NCBI RefSeq assembly: GCF_013009345.1
Contig: NZ_JABELE010000027.1
Span: 1 to 28,764 of the forward strand
Origin: Acinetobacter geminorum
GTDB lineage: Bacteria > Pseudomonadota > Gammaproteobacteria > Pseudomonadales > Moraxellaceae
DNA: 28,764 nucleotides
Direction of reading: 5' to 3'
The notes beneath the pieces are model-generated. The model ran no database searches. It worked only from the letters and a program-made list of their open reading frames with translations, and was not told the origin of the DNA. Positions 15,419-23,525 of the stretch are shown here, piece after piece; position 1 is the first letter of the stretch; each line of letters opens with the position of its first letter. The position numbers and the translations under genes were made by a program.

Positions 15419-16330
15419 ATGATTGTTCGGGAACAGCCTAGTATTTTCAAAGTATTATTCTCTTGGCGAGGCACAATTTTACCCAAAATTTTGCCTTCCC
15501 TAGGCGTTGTGATGCTGATCTCGGCAATCATTGGTGGAGTAGAATACATCAATCTTTATCGCTTTCCAGAAATTCCTCTGGTTGGCTTTACGCTCATTGG
15601 TGTCGTACTTTCTATTTTCCTAGGATTTAAAAATAGTGCATGTTATGACCGTTGGTGGGAGGCCCGAAAATTATGGGGCGTTCTCATTGCAACTTCACGC
15701 CATTTTGACCGCGATTGTCGTATTTTAACTCAAGCTCGCCGTGAGCGAGTTATTCAACATGTGATTGTTTTTGCTAATGTATTGCGTGACCGTTTACGTC
15801 GTCAGACGGCGAACCCAACTGAGTTAATACAAACCAGTGGTATGAGTCAGCAAGCTCTCACTCAACTCTACCAGCAAAATAACGCCCCTCAGTACACACT
15901 CAGTCTCATTCACTGGGAATTGTTGCAGGCACTTAAAGAAGGTGAAATTTCTGACATCATCTATGCACAAATGAATAAAAATGTTTCAGATTTAAGTGTT
16001 GTACAAACTGGCTGTGACCGGATTGCCAATACGCCCATTCCATTTGCCTATTCAGTTTTACTCAACCGCACAGTCTATTTTTTCTGTTTTATGTTGCCTT
16101 TTAGTCTTGGGTCATTACTTGGATTAGCAACGCCTTTACTAGTTGGAATTTTGGCATACACATTTTTAGGTCTAGATGCACTAAGCTCTGAAATTGAAGA
16201 GCCATTCGGTACGCAAAGTAATGACTTACCCTTAGATGCTATGGTACGTAGTATCGAGATTGAACTTTTAGGGACGCTCGGTAAACCTACTCCACCACCA
16301 ATTCAGGCTCAAGATAACAACTTACTGTAA
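15419..16330 (+). CDS. Bestrophin-like membrane protein (UPF0187)
   Basis: 303 residues with N-terminal hydrophobic helices (about 23-42 and 53-70), then LGFKNSACYDRWWEARKLWG, the bestrophin/YneE signature with the GFKNxxxYDRWWEAR block, long helical segments, and a C-terminal hydrophobic pair (about 219-258). The C-terminal region has LDALSSEIEEPFG followed by NDLPLD, the conserved acidic segment that in eukaryotic bestrophins binds calcium. Bacterial members such as KpBest form pentameric cation channels. A TTGACA at 15361-15366 may belong to its promoter. Confidence 0.93.
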   Translation: MIVREQPSIFKVLFSWRGTILPKILPSLGVVMLISAIIGGVEYINLYRFPEIPLVGFTLIGVVLSIFLGFKNSACYDRWWEARKLWGVLIATSRHFDRDCRILTQARRERVIQHVIVFANVLRDRLRRQTANPTELIQTSGMSQQALTQLYQQNNAPQYTLSLIHWELLQALKEGEISDIIYAQMNKNVSDLSVVQTGCDRIANTPIPFAYSVLLNRTVYFFCFMLPFSLGSLLGLATPLLVGILAYTFLGLDALSSEIEEPFGTQSNDLPLDAMVRSIEIELLGTLGKPTPPPIQAQDNNLL

Positions 16331-16335
16331 AGAGT

Positions 16336-17187
16336 TTAAACAAAGTGCTCCCAAATTCCATGCTGCTTATCTGTAGGTTTAGGCGTATTTCCTAGTTTAA
16401 TCCATGGCATATTTTCACCATGAAAATCACTGCCAATAGAAACTGCCAACTGATATTGTTCAATCATTCGATCAATCATCTGACGAGTAGATAGAGGTTC
16501 CATTGGTGGAGGTAACTCAATTGCGTCTCCACCTGAAGTCGCGAACAATTCAATTAAATAACGAACATTGGTTGCAGATAAATCATAACGCGTCGGATGT
16601 GCTAATACTGCGAATCCTTTACTTTGATGAATCACATCAATGGTTTCTTTTAGCCCTAAACCTTCAAACTTTACAAAAGCACGTTTTCCTTCTTTTAAGA
16701 AACGATCAAATGCTTGTTGAGGACGAGTCACGACATTTTTCTCGACCAATGTTTTAGCAATGTGAGTTCTTGTTACCCTATCCGCCTGATCTTCTACTTT
16801 AGCAAGAACATCCTCATAAATCTGAAAACCAATACATTTTTCTAATAGCTCACAAATCACTTTAGCTCTTTGCGCTCTAATTCTTTTTTGTTGTTCTAAT
16901 GCTTCTAAAATTGGTGCTGCATCTTGCATATTTAAAGCAACAATATGTACACCATAACTCTTCTTAGTGGTTGGGCGCGACCACTGACTAGAAATTTCTG
17001 TACCAGAAATAATATTTAAATCATGACCTTGTGCAGCAATTTTTGCACGCTGTAACCCATCCATTGTATCGTGGTCAGTCAAAGCCAACGTATGCAAGTT
17101 CACATCTATAGCAGCTTGCACCAGCAATTCTGGAGACAAAGTTCCATCAGAAATATTGCTATGTGTATGTAAATCTATGCCTTGCAT
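16336..17187 (-). CDS. PHP-domain phosphoesterase (RNase AM / YciV type)
   Basis: 283 residues. Metal-binding PHP motifs: HTHSNISDGT (H7, H9, D14), TDHDT (37-41), GTEIS (62-66), VLAHP in the middle and GSDFHGEN near the C-terminus. The same architecture is found in E. coli YciV/Rnm (TrpH), a manganese-dependent 3',5'-nucleoside bisphosphatase and 5'-3' exoribonuclease that trims rRNA 5' ends. Assignment to that activity rather than another PHP phosphoesterase is by family similarity. It is divergent from yciB with only 44 bp between the start codons, so the two promoters must overlap. The yciV-yciB neighbourhood also occurs around the E. coli trp region. Confidence 0.9.
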   Translation of the reverse strand: MQGIDLHTHSNISDGTLSPELLVQAAIDVNLHTLALTDHDTMDGLQRAKIAAQGHDLNIISGTEISSQWSRPTTKKSYGVHIVALNMQDAAPILEALEQQKRIRAQRAKVICELLEKCIGFQIYEDVLAKVEDQADRVTRTHIAKTLVEKNVVTRPQQAFDRFLKEGKRAFVKFEGLGLKETIDVIHQSKGFAVLAHPTRYDLSATNVRYLIELFATSGGDAIELPPPMEPLSTRQMIDRMIEQYQLAVSIGSDFHGENMPWIKLGNTPKPTDKQHGIWEHFV

Positions 17188-17231
17188 CTTTTATACTATG
17201 CCATTCGCCAAACCTGATCAGATACTCTAAC

Positions 17232-17846
17232 ATGAAAGCACTTCTGGACTTTGTTCCATTAATTATTTTCTTCTATTTATATAAAACAGTTGATCCAACT
17301 GACACCCAGCATCCTTTACTGAAACTGATCGGGTCTGCTGGTGGTATCGATAATAATAATATTCTTGTAGCGACTACTGGCTTAATTATTTCAATGCTTG
17401 TGGTATATGGTGCTCTATTTGTTTTCCAAAAATTCCGCTTAGACAAACAACAGTGGTTTGTATTGTTTATGACTGTCATTTTTGGTGGCATTACCCTCAT
17501 GTTAAGTGACGATTTTTATATTCGTCTCAAAGCTGCGATTTTAAATTTAGTTTTCGCAGGCGCATTCTTGATTTCGCCTTGGTTTGGTAAAGATCGTAAA
17601 CCACTCATTCAACGCTTATTTGACCCGATTTTAGATTTGAGTGAAAAAGGTTGGAAAAACCTCAATTTTGCTTGGGCTGCGATGTTTGTCGTGATGTCTT
17701 GTCTACATGTTTTCTTCGCATTTTTATTTCACGGTGGAAAATATTGGGGCGAATTTACTGCATTTGGTGACATGATCGTGATGTTTTCATTTATCATTAT
17801 TCAGTTCATTATTTTACGCAAACATTTTAAGTCACCAGACGCTTAA
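17232..17846 (+). CDS. yciB: Inner membrane septation protein YciB/IspA
   Basis: 204 residues from ATG 17232, which opens MKALLDFVPLIIFFYLYK, the canonical start; an upstream in-frame start at 17163 would run into the divergent gene. Five or so transmembrane helices. Family segments: VGLI-like start of helix 2, RLDKQQWFVLFMTVIFGGITLMLSDD, KAAILNLVFAGAFLIS, and the C-terminal WGEFTAFGDMIVMFSFIIIQ. YciB takes part in cell-envelope synthesis and division in enterobacteria and Shigella. yciI-like follows by 34 bp. Confidence 0.95.
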   Translation: MKALLDFVPLIIFFYLYKTVDPTDTQHPLLKLIGSAGGIDNNNILVATTGLIISMLVVYGALFVFQKFRLDKQQWFVLFMTVIFGGITLMLSDDFYIRLKAAILNLVFAGAFLISPWFGKDRKPLIQRLFDPILDLSEKGWKNLNFAWAAMFVVMSCLHVFFAFLFHGGKYWGEFTAFGDMIVMFSFIIIQFIILRKHFKSPDA

Positions 17847-17880
17847 AGTGCTTCCAGATTGATTATAGAGATACGATTAC

Positions 17881-18183
17881 ATGCCTTTTTTTGTTCTAAG
17901 CTGTACCGATAACGAAGGAACTTTAGAAAAACGCTTGGCAGTACGCCCTCAGCATATCGAACGTCTACAAAAACTCGATGATGAAGGCCGCCTTGTTACA
18001 GCGGGTGCTATGCCAAAAGATCCTAATGATCCGCAAGCTGGCTTTTTTGGTAGCACCATGATTGTTGAATTCGACAGTCGCGAAGCATTAGATGAATGGT
18101 TAAAAGAAGAGCCATTTCTTAAAGAAGGCATTTATGCTCACGTTGATGTAAAACCGTTTAATAAAGCATTTCCAAAAGGGTAA
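17881..18183 (+). CDS. yciI: YciI family protein
   Basis: 100 residues with a ferredoxin-like fold. Family pattern: FVLSCTDNEGTLEKRLAVRPQHIERLQ (the conserved R-xxH), GRLVTAGAMP, GSTMIVEFDSREAL, DPFxxxG in the form EPFLKEGIY and the C-terminal VDVKPFNKAF. The histidine in RPQH and the following acidic residues correspond to the putative active site of the family. Function not established in E. coli. It lies directly after yciB and 4 bp before the next gene, forming one unit. Confidence 0.93.
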   Translation: MPFFVLSCTDNEGTLEKRLAVRPQHIERLQKLDDEGRLVTAGAMPKDPNDPQAGFFGSTMIVEFDSREALDEWLKEEPFLKEGIYAHVDVKPFNKAFPKG

Positions 18184-18187
18184 TCGC

Positions 18188-18658
18188 ATGCAGCTTGCAA
18201 TCAAAAGCTTTCTTGGCTTGTGTTTGATATGTTCAACTGCTGGAGCAGTTGAACCTGCTGCGACACCAGCAACTCCTTCTCCAAGTGCGCCTTCAACTCA
18301 AGCCACTAAACCAGCTCCAACATCTACAACTGGAGTCAAAACAGCACCAACTGCAGCACAACCACTTACGGCAGAACAGCTCGCAAAGAACAAACAACAA
18401 CAAGACGCAAAAATCAAAGCTTTAGTTCAAGATCAAGCATCTCGCTTAAAACAGCTAGAACATGCCAACCTTGAAGCATTGGCTCAGAACCAAGAGTTAC
18501 AGCTAAAAAATGATAATCTCTCTGTTCAGGTTCAAGTTTTACAAAGCGAACGAAGTGCGCAAATGTTTTTATATGGCGCTGTTACCTTAGCGGGTGGTGT
18601 ATTGCTAGGTTTCTTTATTGCTAGTTATATTCATACAAAACGTCGACGCCAGTGGTAA
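18188..18658 (+). CDS. Secreted-side, membrane-anchored Pro/Thr-rich coiled-coil protein
   Basis: 156 residues. Signal peptide about 1-20 (FLGLCLICSTAGA with AVE cleavage), a low-complexity Ala/Pro/Thr/Ser region (about 21-60), a Gln-rich coiled coil (about 65-120, KQLEHANLEALAQNQELQL), one C-terminal transmembrane helix (about 125-147) and a basic tail KRRRQW. The C-terminal coiled coil plus helix plus basic tail resembles the end of TIGR04211/YgiM SH3-domain proteins, but there is no SH3 domain. Function unknown. It starts 4 bp after the yciI stop and its last codons reach into the upstream extension of the mnmC frame. Confidence 0.85.
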   Translation: MQLAIKSFLGLCLICSTAGAVEPAATPATPSPSAPSTQATKPAPTSTTGVKTAPTAAQPLTAEQLAKNKQQQDAKIKALVQDQASRLKQLEHANLEALAQNQELQLKNDNLSVQVQVLQSERSAQMFLYGAVTLAGGVLLGFFIASYIHTKRRRQW

Positions 18659-18681
18659 TCCCAAGCGATCTATTAAATTCA

Positions 18682-20556
18682 ATGAACGTATCAAACCGTA
18701 TCCAAACAGCAGAGCTGGACTGGGAATTTGTCGATGGTATCGAGATTCCCATTTCCAAACAATTTGGTGATGTCTACTTCTCTAAAGATAATGGCCTACT
18801 TGAAACACGACATGTTTTTCTAAATGGTAATGACTTATCAGAACGATTAGCCAATTTAAAAGATTTTGAATATTTCAGTGTAGGAGAAACCGGTTTTGGT
18901 ACAGGTTTAAATATTCTTGCACTCTGGCAACTTTGGCAGCAAGTCCGTCCTAATAATCAAAGCCATTTACACGCAATTAGCGTGGAAAAATTTCCATTAA
19001 GTAAAGCTGATCTTATTCGCGCTTTAAATGTCTGGGATGAGCTTAAACCGTTTGCAGAGCAGTTAATTGAACAATATCCCTTGCCTATTGCTGGATGTCA
19101 TCGTTTAACTTTCCCTAAAGAACGTTTTAGCATCGATCTATGGCTTGGAGATGCGCAAGAGATTTTCCCAAGCATGGCTAAAACTAAAGCTGTGAATGCC
19201 TGGTTTTTAGATGGCTTTGCACCATCTTGTAACCCAGACATGTGGGAACAAAATATTTTAAATAATATTGTCCGTCTTTCAGGTTATGGTACTACATTCG
19301 CCTCTTTTAGTGTTGCTGGCATTTTAAAACGTGGACTAAAAGCACATGGTATCGATATTTCTCGTCCACGTGGTTTTGGCCATAAACGAGAAATGCTCAA
19401 AGCAGTCTGGAAGCTGCCTGAATCTGATCAGGGTTCCACAGAATTAGGACAAACCCACGCATTGGCTACAGAGCAACAGCATATTGCGATTATAGGGGCT
19501 GGTATAGCAGGTTTAAGCACAGCGTGGGCATTTGCAGCACGTGGCCACCAAGTGACCTTATACGAGCAAACCAATCCGTTATCGGGCGCGTCTGGAAACC
19601 CTTTGGCATTACTTAATCCGAAACTATGCCCAATTGAACAAAGTCATGAACATCTCATGACCTTAAGTTGGCAACATGCTTTAAATTTTTATAAAAATTT
19701 TAATGCATTCCGCCCGCTTCAAATCCAGCAAATTGCATTAAAAAATGCAGATGAACTTCTTGATTTGGTAAATCAGTATCCAACTCAAGTTGTTACCAAC
19801 TCAGCGAACTCACTTGAAACTGATTACTCAAACATATTACTAACTGAGGCTGGCTCTGTCTCACCACATAAATTACGTGATGAAATTTTGCAGCATCCAT
19901 GCATCAATCTCGAAATTGCCCATGTCACAGCACTTGTTTCTTCTGTAAATAAAGTTCAATTGCAAACCAACAATGAAATTATTGCAGAAGCAGACCATGT
20001 CGTTGTGTGCTGCGCTCGAGAAAGTGCTGCTTTATTTGACAGCTATCCGCAGTTAAAACCAATACGTGGACAAGTGAGCTGGGTTGATAATACGTTTGCC
20101 CCTCTGCCTTTAAATGAAGCTTATAGCTATGGCGGCTATTGTATGCAACTTGATGCCTCGCAGATGATTTTAGGCGCGTCTTTCTACCCAAATCGTGAAG
20201 ATCAAGATGTACTTACCGAAGACCATGTGCATAACTTTGAATTAATCCACAGTGTATTCCCTGAATATGCTGAAAAGTTACCATTACCTTCGACATGGCA
20301 AGGCCGTGCATCTATACGGGCTCAAAGCTTAGATTATTTTCCTCTGGTTGGAAAAATACAGGAGAATAGCCGAATTGCTACTTTTGCTGGGCTTGGCTCT
20401 AAAGGCTTCTTATTTGCCCCGCTGTGCAGTGAAATCTTAGTTGCTCAAATATTAGGAGAGGCTTGTCCAGTACCAGACCGCCTATTACAAAAATTGAATC
20501 CTCAACGGTTCCAAAAGAAAGTGAAACCTAAAAAACCTTATTTTAAACCGCAATAA
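18682..20556 (+). CDS. mnmC: Bifunctional tRNA mnm5s2U biosynthesis protein MnmC
   Basis: About 624 residues from ATG 18682. A GTG at 18652 is in frame but overlaps the preceding gene, and the family usually begins shortly before the LDWEF segment. The N-terminal methyltransferase domain has the SAM motif GETGFGTGLNIL and DGFAPSCNPDMW. The C-terminal FAD oxidoreductase starts with IAIIGAGIAGLSTAWAF and ends with FAGLGSKGFLFAPLCSEIL. The FAD domain removes the carboxymethyl group of cmnm5s2U at the wobble uridine and the other domain methylates the resulting amine. Both domains look intact. A bidirectional terminator follows. Confidence 0.97.
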   Translation: MNVSNRIQTAELDWEFVDGIEIPISKQFGDVYFSKDNGLLETRHVFLNGNDLSERLANLKDFEYFSVGETGFGTGLNILALWQLWQQVRPNNQSHLHAISVEKFPLSKADLIRALNVWDELKPFAEQLIEQYPLPIAGCHRLTFPKERFSIDLWLGDAQEIFPSMAKTKAVNAWFLDGFAPSCNPDMWEQNILNNIVRLSGYGTTFASFSVAGILKRGLKAHGIDISRPRGFGHKREMLKAVWKLPESDQGSTELGQTHALATEQQHIAIIGAGIAGLSTAWAFAARGHQVTLYEQTNPLSGASGNPLALLNPKLCPIEQSHEHLMTLSWQHALNFYKNFNAFRPLQIQQIALKNADELLDLVNQYPTQVVTNSANSLETDYSNILLTEAGSVSPHKLRDEILQHPCINLEIAHVTALVSSVNKVQLQTNNEIIAEADHVVVCCARESAALFDSYPQLKPIRGQVSWVDNTFAPLPLNEAYSYGGYCMQLDASQMILGASFYPNREDQDVLTEDHVHNFELIHSVFPEYAEKLPLPSTWQGRASIRAQSLDYFPLVGKIQENSRIATFAGLGSKGFLFAPLCSEILVAQILGEACPVPDRLLQKLNPQRFQKKVKPKKPYFKPQ

Positions 20557-20567
20557 TTCACTTTAAT

Positions 20568-20593
20568 AAAAAAGCACCCGAAGGTGCTTTTTT
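20568..20593. terminator. Bidirectional terminator between mnmC and rhodanese
   Basis: GCACC-CGAA-GGTGC flanked by six A and a run of T. The T run overlaps the last codon of the convergent rhodanese gene (stop at 20593-20595). Confidence 0.9.
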
Positions 20594-20907
20594 TATGCGC
20601 CCTGCTCTAGAGGCAAGCCGGCATCACGAGCTGCACGTGTCCCGCCCATCAGCACGACATATTCACGCGAGGCATCCAATCCTTCTAGTTTCTCAGCTGC
20701 ACGAGGAGCTTTGCTACCACCACCACATAAAATATAAATCGGCTGACCCGCAGAGACCTGGTTCAAAATATCAGCATTCAAATCATTAATTGGGCGATTC
20801 ACCGCACCTTTAACATGCCCTTCTGCATAAGCATTAGTATCACGGACATCCCAGATAACAGCATTTTCTGGGAACTCAAATGTTGTAATTTCTTGTTTAC
20901 GGATCAT
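20593..20907 (-). CDS. Single-domain rhodanese-like sulfurtransferase
   Basis: 104 residues from the ATG at 20907, chosen because AAAGGAGT precedes it; an ATG at 20934 lies before that ribosome site. Rhodanese motifs: IWDVRDTNAYAEGHVKGAVNRP (D20, R22, H31) and active-site loop CGGGSKA with C61, a loop of rhodanese type. Length is GlpE-like. The physiological sulfur acceptor is unknown. It is divergent from the YajQ-family gene with a 91-bp spacer. Confidence 0.93.
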   Translation of the reverse strand: MIRKQEITTFEFPENAVIWDVRDTNAYAEGHVKGAVNRPINDLNADILNQVSAGQPIYILCGGGSKAPRAAEKLEGLDASREYVVLMGGTRAARDAGLPLEQGA

Positions 20908-20998
20908 TGTGCACTCCTTTGATGTAAACAACACTTGGCAAATGAAGAAAACCCTCTTAGCATCTCAAATATTCTTTCCCTTTGTAAAGGTCTAAACT

Positions 20999-21487
20999 AT
21001 GCCTTCTTTCGATATTGTCTCTGAATTAGAGTTATTTGAAGTTAATCATGCTGTACAAAACACACAAAAAGAGATTGCCACACGCTTTGACTTTCGTGGT
21101 CACGATGTTTCTATCGAATTAAATGAAAAAAATAAAGAAATCAAAATCAGTACCGAAAGTGATTTCCAGTGTGAACAAGTTTACAACATGTTAGAAAATC
21201 ATTTTTACAAACGTAAAATTGATGTTCAAGCACTTGATCCACAAAAAGCCTCTGCTTCAGGCAAAAATTTTGTACAAGTCATTAAACTTAAAGACGGTCT
21301 TGACTCTGATACTGCAAAAAAAATTAATAAAGCCATTAAAGAAAGTGGCATTAAAGTGCAATCTTCTATTCAAGGCGACAAAATTCGTGTAACTGATAAA
21401 AAGCGTGACACCTTACAACAAGTTATGACTTTTTTACGTGAACAACAATTCGGTGTGCCATTACAGTTTAATAACTTTAAAGATTAA
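20999..21487 (+). CDS. YajQ family nucleotide-binding protein
   Basis: 162 residues, the usual family length. Conserved opening MPSFDIVSELELFEVNHAVQ, then EIATRFDFRG, FVQVIKLKDGLDSDTAKKI and VQSSIQGDKIRVTDKKRDTLQ, two RRM-like repeats. Members bind nucleotides, and the Xanthomonas/Pseudomonas relatives bind cyclic di-GMP; that ligand is not certain here. AAAGG upstream of the ATG is part of a small palindrome CCTTTGTAAAGG. Confidence 0.96.
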   Translation: MPSFDIVSELELFEVNHAVQNTQKEIATRFDFRGHDVSIELNEKNKEIKISTESDFQCEQVYNMLENHFYKRKIDVQALDPQKASASGKNFVQVIKLKDGLDSDTAKKINKAIKESGIKVQSSIQGDKIRVTDKKRDTLQQVMTFLREQQFGVPLQFNNFKD

Positions 21488-21521
21488 TATCTTGTCGGCC
21501 ATTTAAAGCTAAGGTAATCCC

Positions 21522-22016
21522 ATGTCTCAATCCAATCGTCTATCAAAACTGGTAAAAGCAACTTCAAAATTCCCTAAAGGTATTCGGAGCACGCTTTGGA
21601 GCAAGGCGTTTGGTCGTATCGTGCCAATGGTGGGTACAGCAAATATCCGCTATCTGGAAGTAGACTCAAACCACGTTACTGTCCGTTTAGATAACCAAAA
21701 AAATATGCAGAACCATATTAAAGGCGTCCACGCTGCGGCTATGGCGCTTTTAGCAGAAACTGCAACGGGTTTTCTAACCGGTTTACATATTCCTGATAAT
21801 CGCATTTTATTAATCAAATCATTACATGTAGATTATTTAAAAGTGGTTGAAGGCGGTTTGACTGCTACAGCGACATTGTCTGCTGAACAACAAAAGTTTA
21901 TTGCAGATAATGAGAAAGGTGAACTTGTGATTCCTGTTACTGTGATTGATGATGCAGGCAATGAACCAATTCAATGCCAAATGCTCTGGGCATGGTTACC
22001 TAAACGTAAGAAATAG
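21522..22016 (+). CDS. DUF4442 hotdog-fold protein (PaaI-like thioesterase)
   Basis: 164 residues. A central long helix preceded by HIKGVHAAAMALLAETATGFLTGL, typical of DUF4442/hotdog thioesterases in which the G-x-H-AA segment starts the hotdog helix, is followed by beta strands ending MLWAWLPKRKK. No clear catalytic Asp or Glu of PaaI proteins can be assigned, so activity is uncertain. It lies 34 bp after yajQ and is probably co-transcribed. Confidence 0.85.
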   Translation: MSQSNRLSKLVKATSKFPKGIRSTLWSKAFGRIVPMVGTANIRYLEVDSNHVTVRLDNQKNMQNHIKGVHAAAMALLAETATGFLTGLHIPDNRILLIKSLHVDYLKVVEGGLTATATLSAEQQKFIADNEKGELVIPVTVIDDAGNEPIQCQMLWAWLPKRKK

Positions 22017-22050
22017 TAACTAATCTAAAGTATTTTTAGACGGTTATTTA

Positions 22051-22086
22051 CCTCAAGATATAAAACTAATATTTTGTATCTTGAGG
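22051..22086 (+). promoter_or_regulatory. Hairpin that buries the ribosome site of the SnoaL-like gene
   Basis: CCTCAAGATA (22051-22060) and TATCTTGAGG (22077-22086) are perfect complements. One mismatch inward, AAAA pairs with TTTT, leaving a CTAATA loop. The GAGG at 22083-22086, spaced six bases from ATG 22093, is the ribosome site and lies entirely in the stem. It could be a translational switch or RNA thermometer, or a DNA operator. No T tract follows, so an ordinary terminator is less likely. Confidence 0.6.
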
Positions 22087-22092
22087 TTAAAA

Positions 22093-22599
22093 ATGAAAAA
22101 AATATTAATTCTTTCCTCTTTATTTACCAGTTTAATATTTACAACTATAAGTTCTCACGCGACTGAACCCCACATTAAAACCAGTAAAGTAACTTCGGCT
22201 AAATCAGAAGCTATTGATAAAGTAAGTGCTCAAAACAAAAGAATAGTGACCGACTTTTATGAAGGTGTCTTTTTAAAACATAAAGTCAAAGAATATGCAG
22301 ACCGCTATATTGGTCAACAATACATTCAGCACAATCCTAATGTGTCAGATGGTAAAGCGCCTTTCGTTAACTTCTTCACTGAAAAATTCCAAAAGAATCC
22401 TCAAGCTAAAAATGAGATTAAACGTGCGATTGCTGAAGGCAATCTTGTCGTTTTACATGTCCATTCGACTGAAAATGAAAAAGATCGAGGAAGAGCAATT
22501 GTTGATATATTCCGTGTTGAAAATGGAAAAATCGTAGAGCATTGGGATGTGATACAAAATATTCCTGAGCAAAGCAAAAATACAAATACGATGTTTTAA
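22093..22599 (+). CDS. Secreted SnoaL-like (NTF2-fold) protein
   Basis: 168 residues from ATG 22093 (GAGG six bases upstream; an upstream TTG at 22081 would lie inside the hairpin). A clear signal peptide (MKKILILSSLFTSLIFTTIS to about SHA) is followed by a SnoaL-like domain: VTDFYEGVFLKHKVKEYADRYIG, YIQHNPNVSDGK, VVLHVHSTEN, AIVDIFRVENGKIVEHWDVIQ. The YIQHNP and VEHWDVIQ blocks are typical of this polyketide-cyclase/NTF2 superfamily. Periplasmic. Enzyme activity and substrate unknown. The hairpin at 22051-22086 may control its translation. Confidence 0.9.
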   Translation: MKKILILSSLFTSLIFTTISSHATEPHIKTSKVTSAKSEAIDKVSAQNKRIVTDFYEGVFLKHKVKEYADRYIGQQYIQHNPNVSDGKAPFVNFFTEKFQKNPQAKNEIKRAIAEGNLVVLHVHSTENEKDRGRAIVDIFRVENGKIVEHWDVIQNIPEQSKNTNTMF

Positions 22600-22635
22600 T
22601 TTCTAAAAACTAGTTTTTCTTTTGAATAAAAATTA

Positions 22636-22661
22636 AAGCCTGAATACTAAGATTCAGGCTT
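22636..22661. terminator. Bidirectional terminator after the SnoaL-like gene
   Basis: AAGCCTGAAT-ACTAAG-ATTCAGGCTT with T-rich flank on the plus strand and A/T-rich flank on the other. It ends both this gene and the convergent thioesterase operon. Confidence 0.8.
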
Positions 22662-22669
22662 TCTGATTC

Positions 22670-23086
22670 TTATTGAGTTTCCAAAAACTTCTGTTTCGCT
22701 TCTTCAGGTATTTGACGCTTATTACCTTTTACATCTACTGCTACAAAGGTAAAAACTCCTTCAGTAATGCGTATTGGTTCACGAGAGTCATCATGACTAT
22801 CCCAAACTTCAATTTGCATCTGAATAGAAGTATTTCCAACTTTTAAGATCTTGGTATAGCAGCTAATGACAAAGCCAACTTTTACCGGAACCAAAAAGGT
22901 CATTTGATTAATAGAAATCGTAGCACAGCGACCACGACTGAAACGTTCTGCGTGAATTGCTCCAGCCAAGTCCATTTGTGACACAATCCATCCACCAAAT
23001 ACATCACCACTCCAGTTTGTATCTGCTGGCATGGCAATCGTTTGTAAGGATAAAATTCCTTCTGGTTTGGTATAAGCTTCTGACAC
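22670..23086 (-). CDS. YciA-like acyl-CoA thioesterase
   Basis: 138 residues from the GTG at 23086. This start is preferred over an in-frame GTG at 23146 because GGGAG lies 5 nt upstream, it sits one base after the thioredoxin stop, and it gives the usual short N-terminus. Hotdog motifs: LQTIAMPADTNWSGDVFGGWIVSQMDLAGAIHA (the catalytic aspartate is in QMD), CATISINQMTFLVPVKVG and EGVFTFVAVD. It hydrolyses acyl-CoA; chain-length preference unknown. It is the last gene of a three-gene unit with the alpha/beta hydrolase and thioredoxin. Confidence 0.93.
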   Translation of the reverse strand: MSEAYTKPEGILSLQTIAMPADTNWSGDVFGGWIVSQMDLAGAIHAERFSRGRCATISINQMTFLVPVKVGFVISCYTKILKVGNTSIQMQIEVWDSHDDSREPIRITEGVFTFVAVDVKGNKRQIPEEAKQKFLETQ

Positions 23087-23087
23087 C

Positions 23088-23525
23088 TTAGCTCCCGAAA
23101 TTCGTTTGAAGTTGTTGATCGAGCCACTGTTGCAATTCAGGCGCACGTAATGCCCCGCTAATACGCGCGACCTCTGTCGTTTTATTCATTAAGACAAGTG
23201 TCGGAATACTTCTCACATGAAAAGCTTGGCTCAAGCGAGGAGATTCTTCGGTATTAATCTTGGCAAAGATAACGCCTGGATTTTGTTTTGCGACCTGCGC
23301 AAAATGTGGAGCCATCATTTTACAAGGTCCGCACCATTCTGCCCATAAGTCTATAAGAATAGGTAAATCACTATTCGTGATGTAGTTACTAAAATTTTGC
23401 TCATTTAGTTCAATAGGTGCAAGCGGTAGTAATGGCTGATGACATTGCCCACAGCTTGGTTGCTCAGGAAGTTTTTCTTCAGGAACTCGGTTTTTTGCAC
23501 CGCACGATGCACATACAATAATCAT
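23088..23525 (-). CDS. trxC: Thioredoxin 2 (TrxC)
   Basis: 145 residues. An N-terminal zinc ribbon with C5/C8 (CASC) and C25/C28 (CGQC) distinguishes Trx2 from Trx1, followed by a thioredoxin domain with active site WCGPCK (C65, C68) and the cis-proline in SIPT. It is a cytosolic disulfide reductase, zinc-dependent and redox-responsive in E. coli. Its ATG directly abuts the hydrolase stop, and its stop is one base from the thioesterase start, so the three genes are translated from one message. Confidence 0.96.
   Translation of the reverse strand: MIIVCASCGAKNRVPEEKLPEQPSCGQCHQPLLPLAPIELNEQNFSNYITNSDLPILIDLWAEWCGPCKMMAPHFAQVAKQNPGVIFAKINTEESPRLSQAFHVRSIPTLVLMNKTTEVARISGALRAPELQQWLDQQLQTNFGS

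Noticed and set aside
20990..20998. CCTTTGTAAAGG palindrome before the YajQ-family gene as an operator
   Set aside because: Short, includes the ribosome site, and no regulator is near; noted within the gene entry only.
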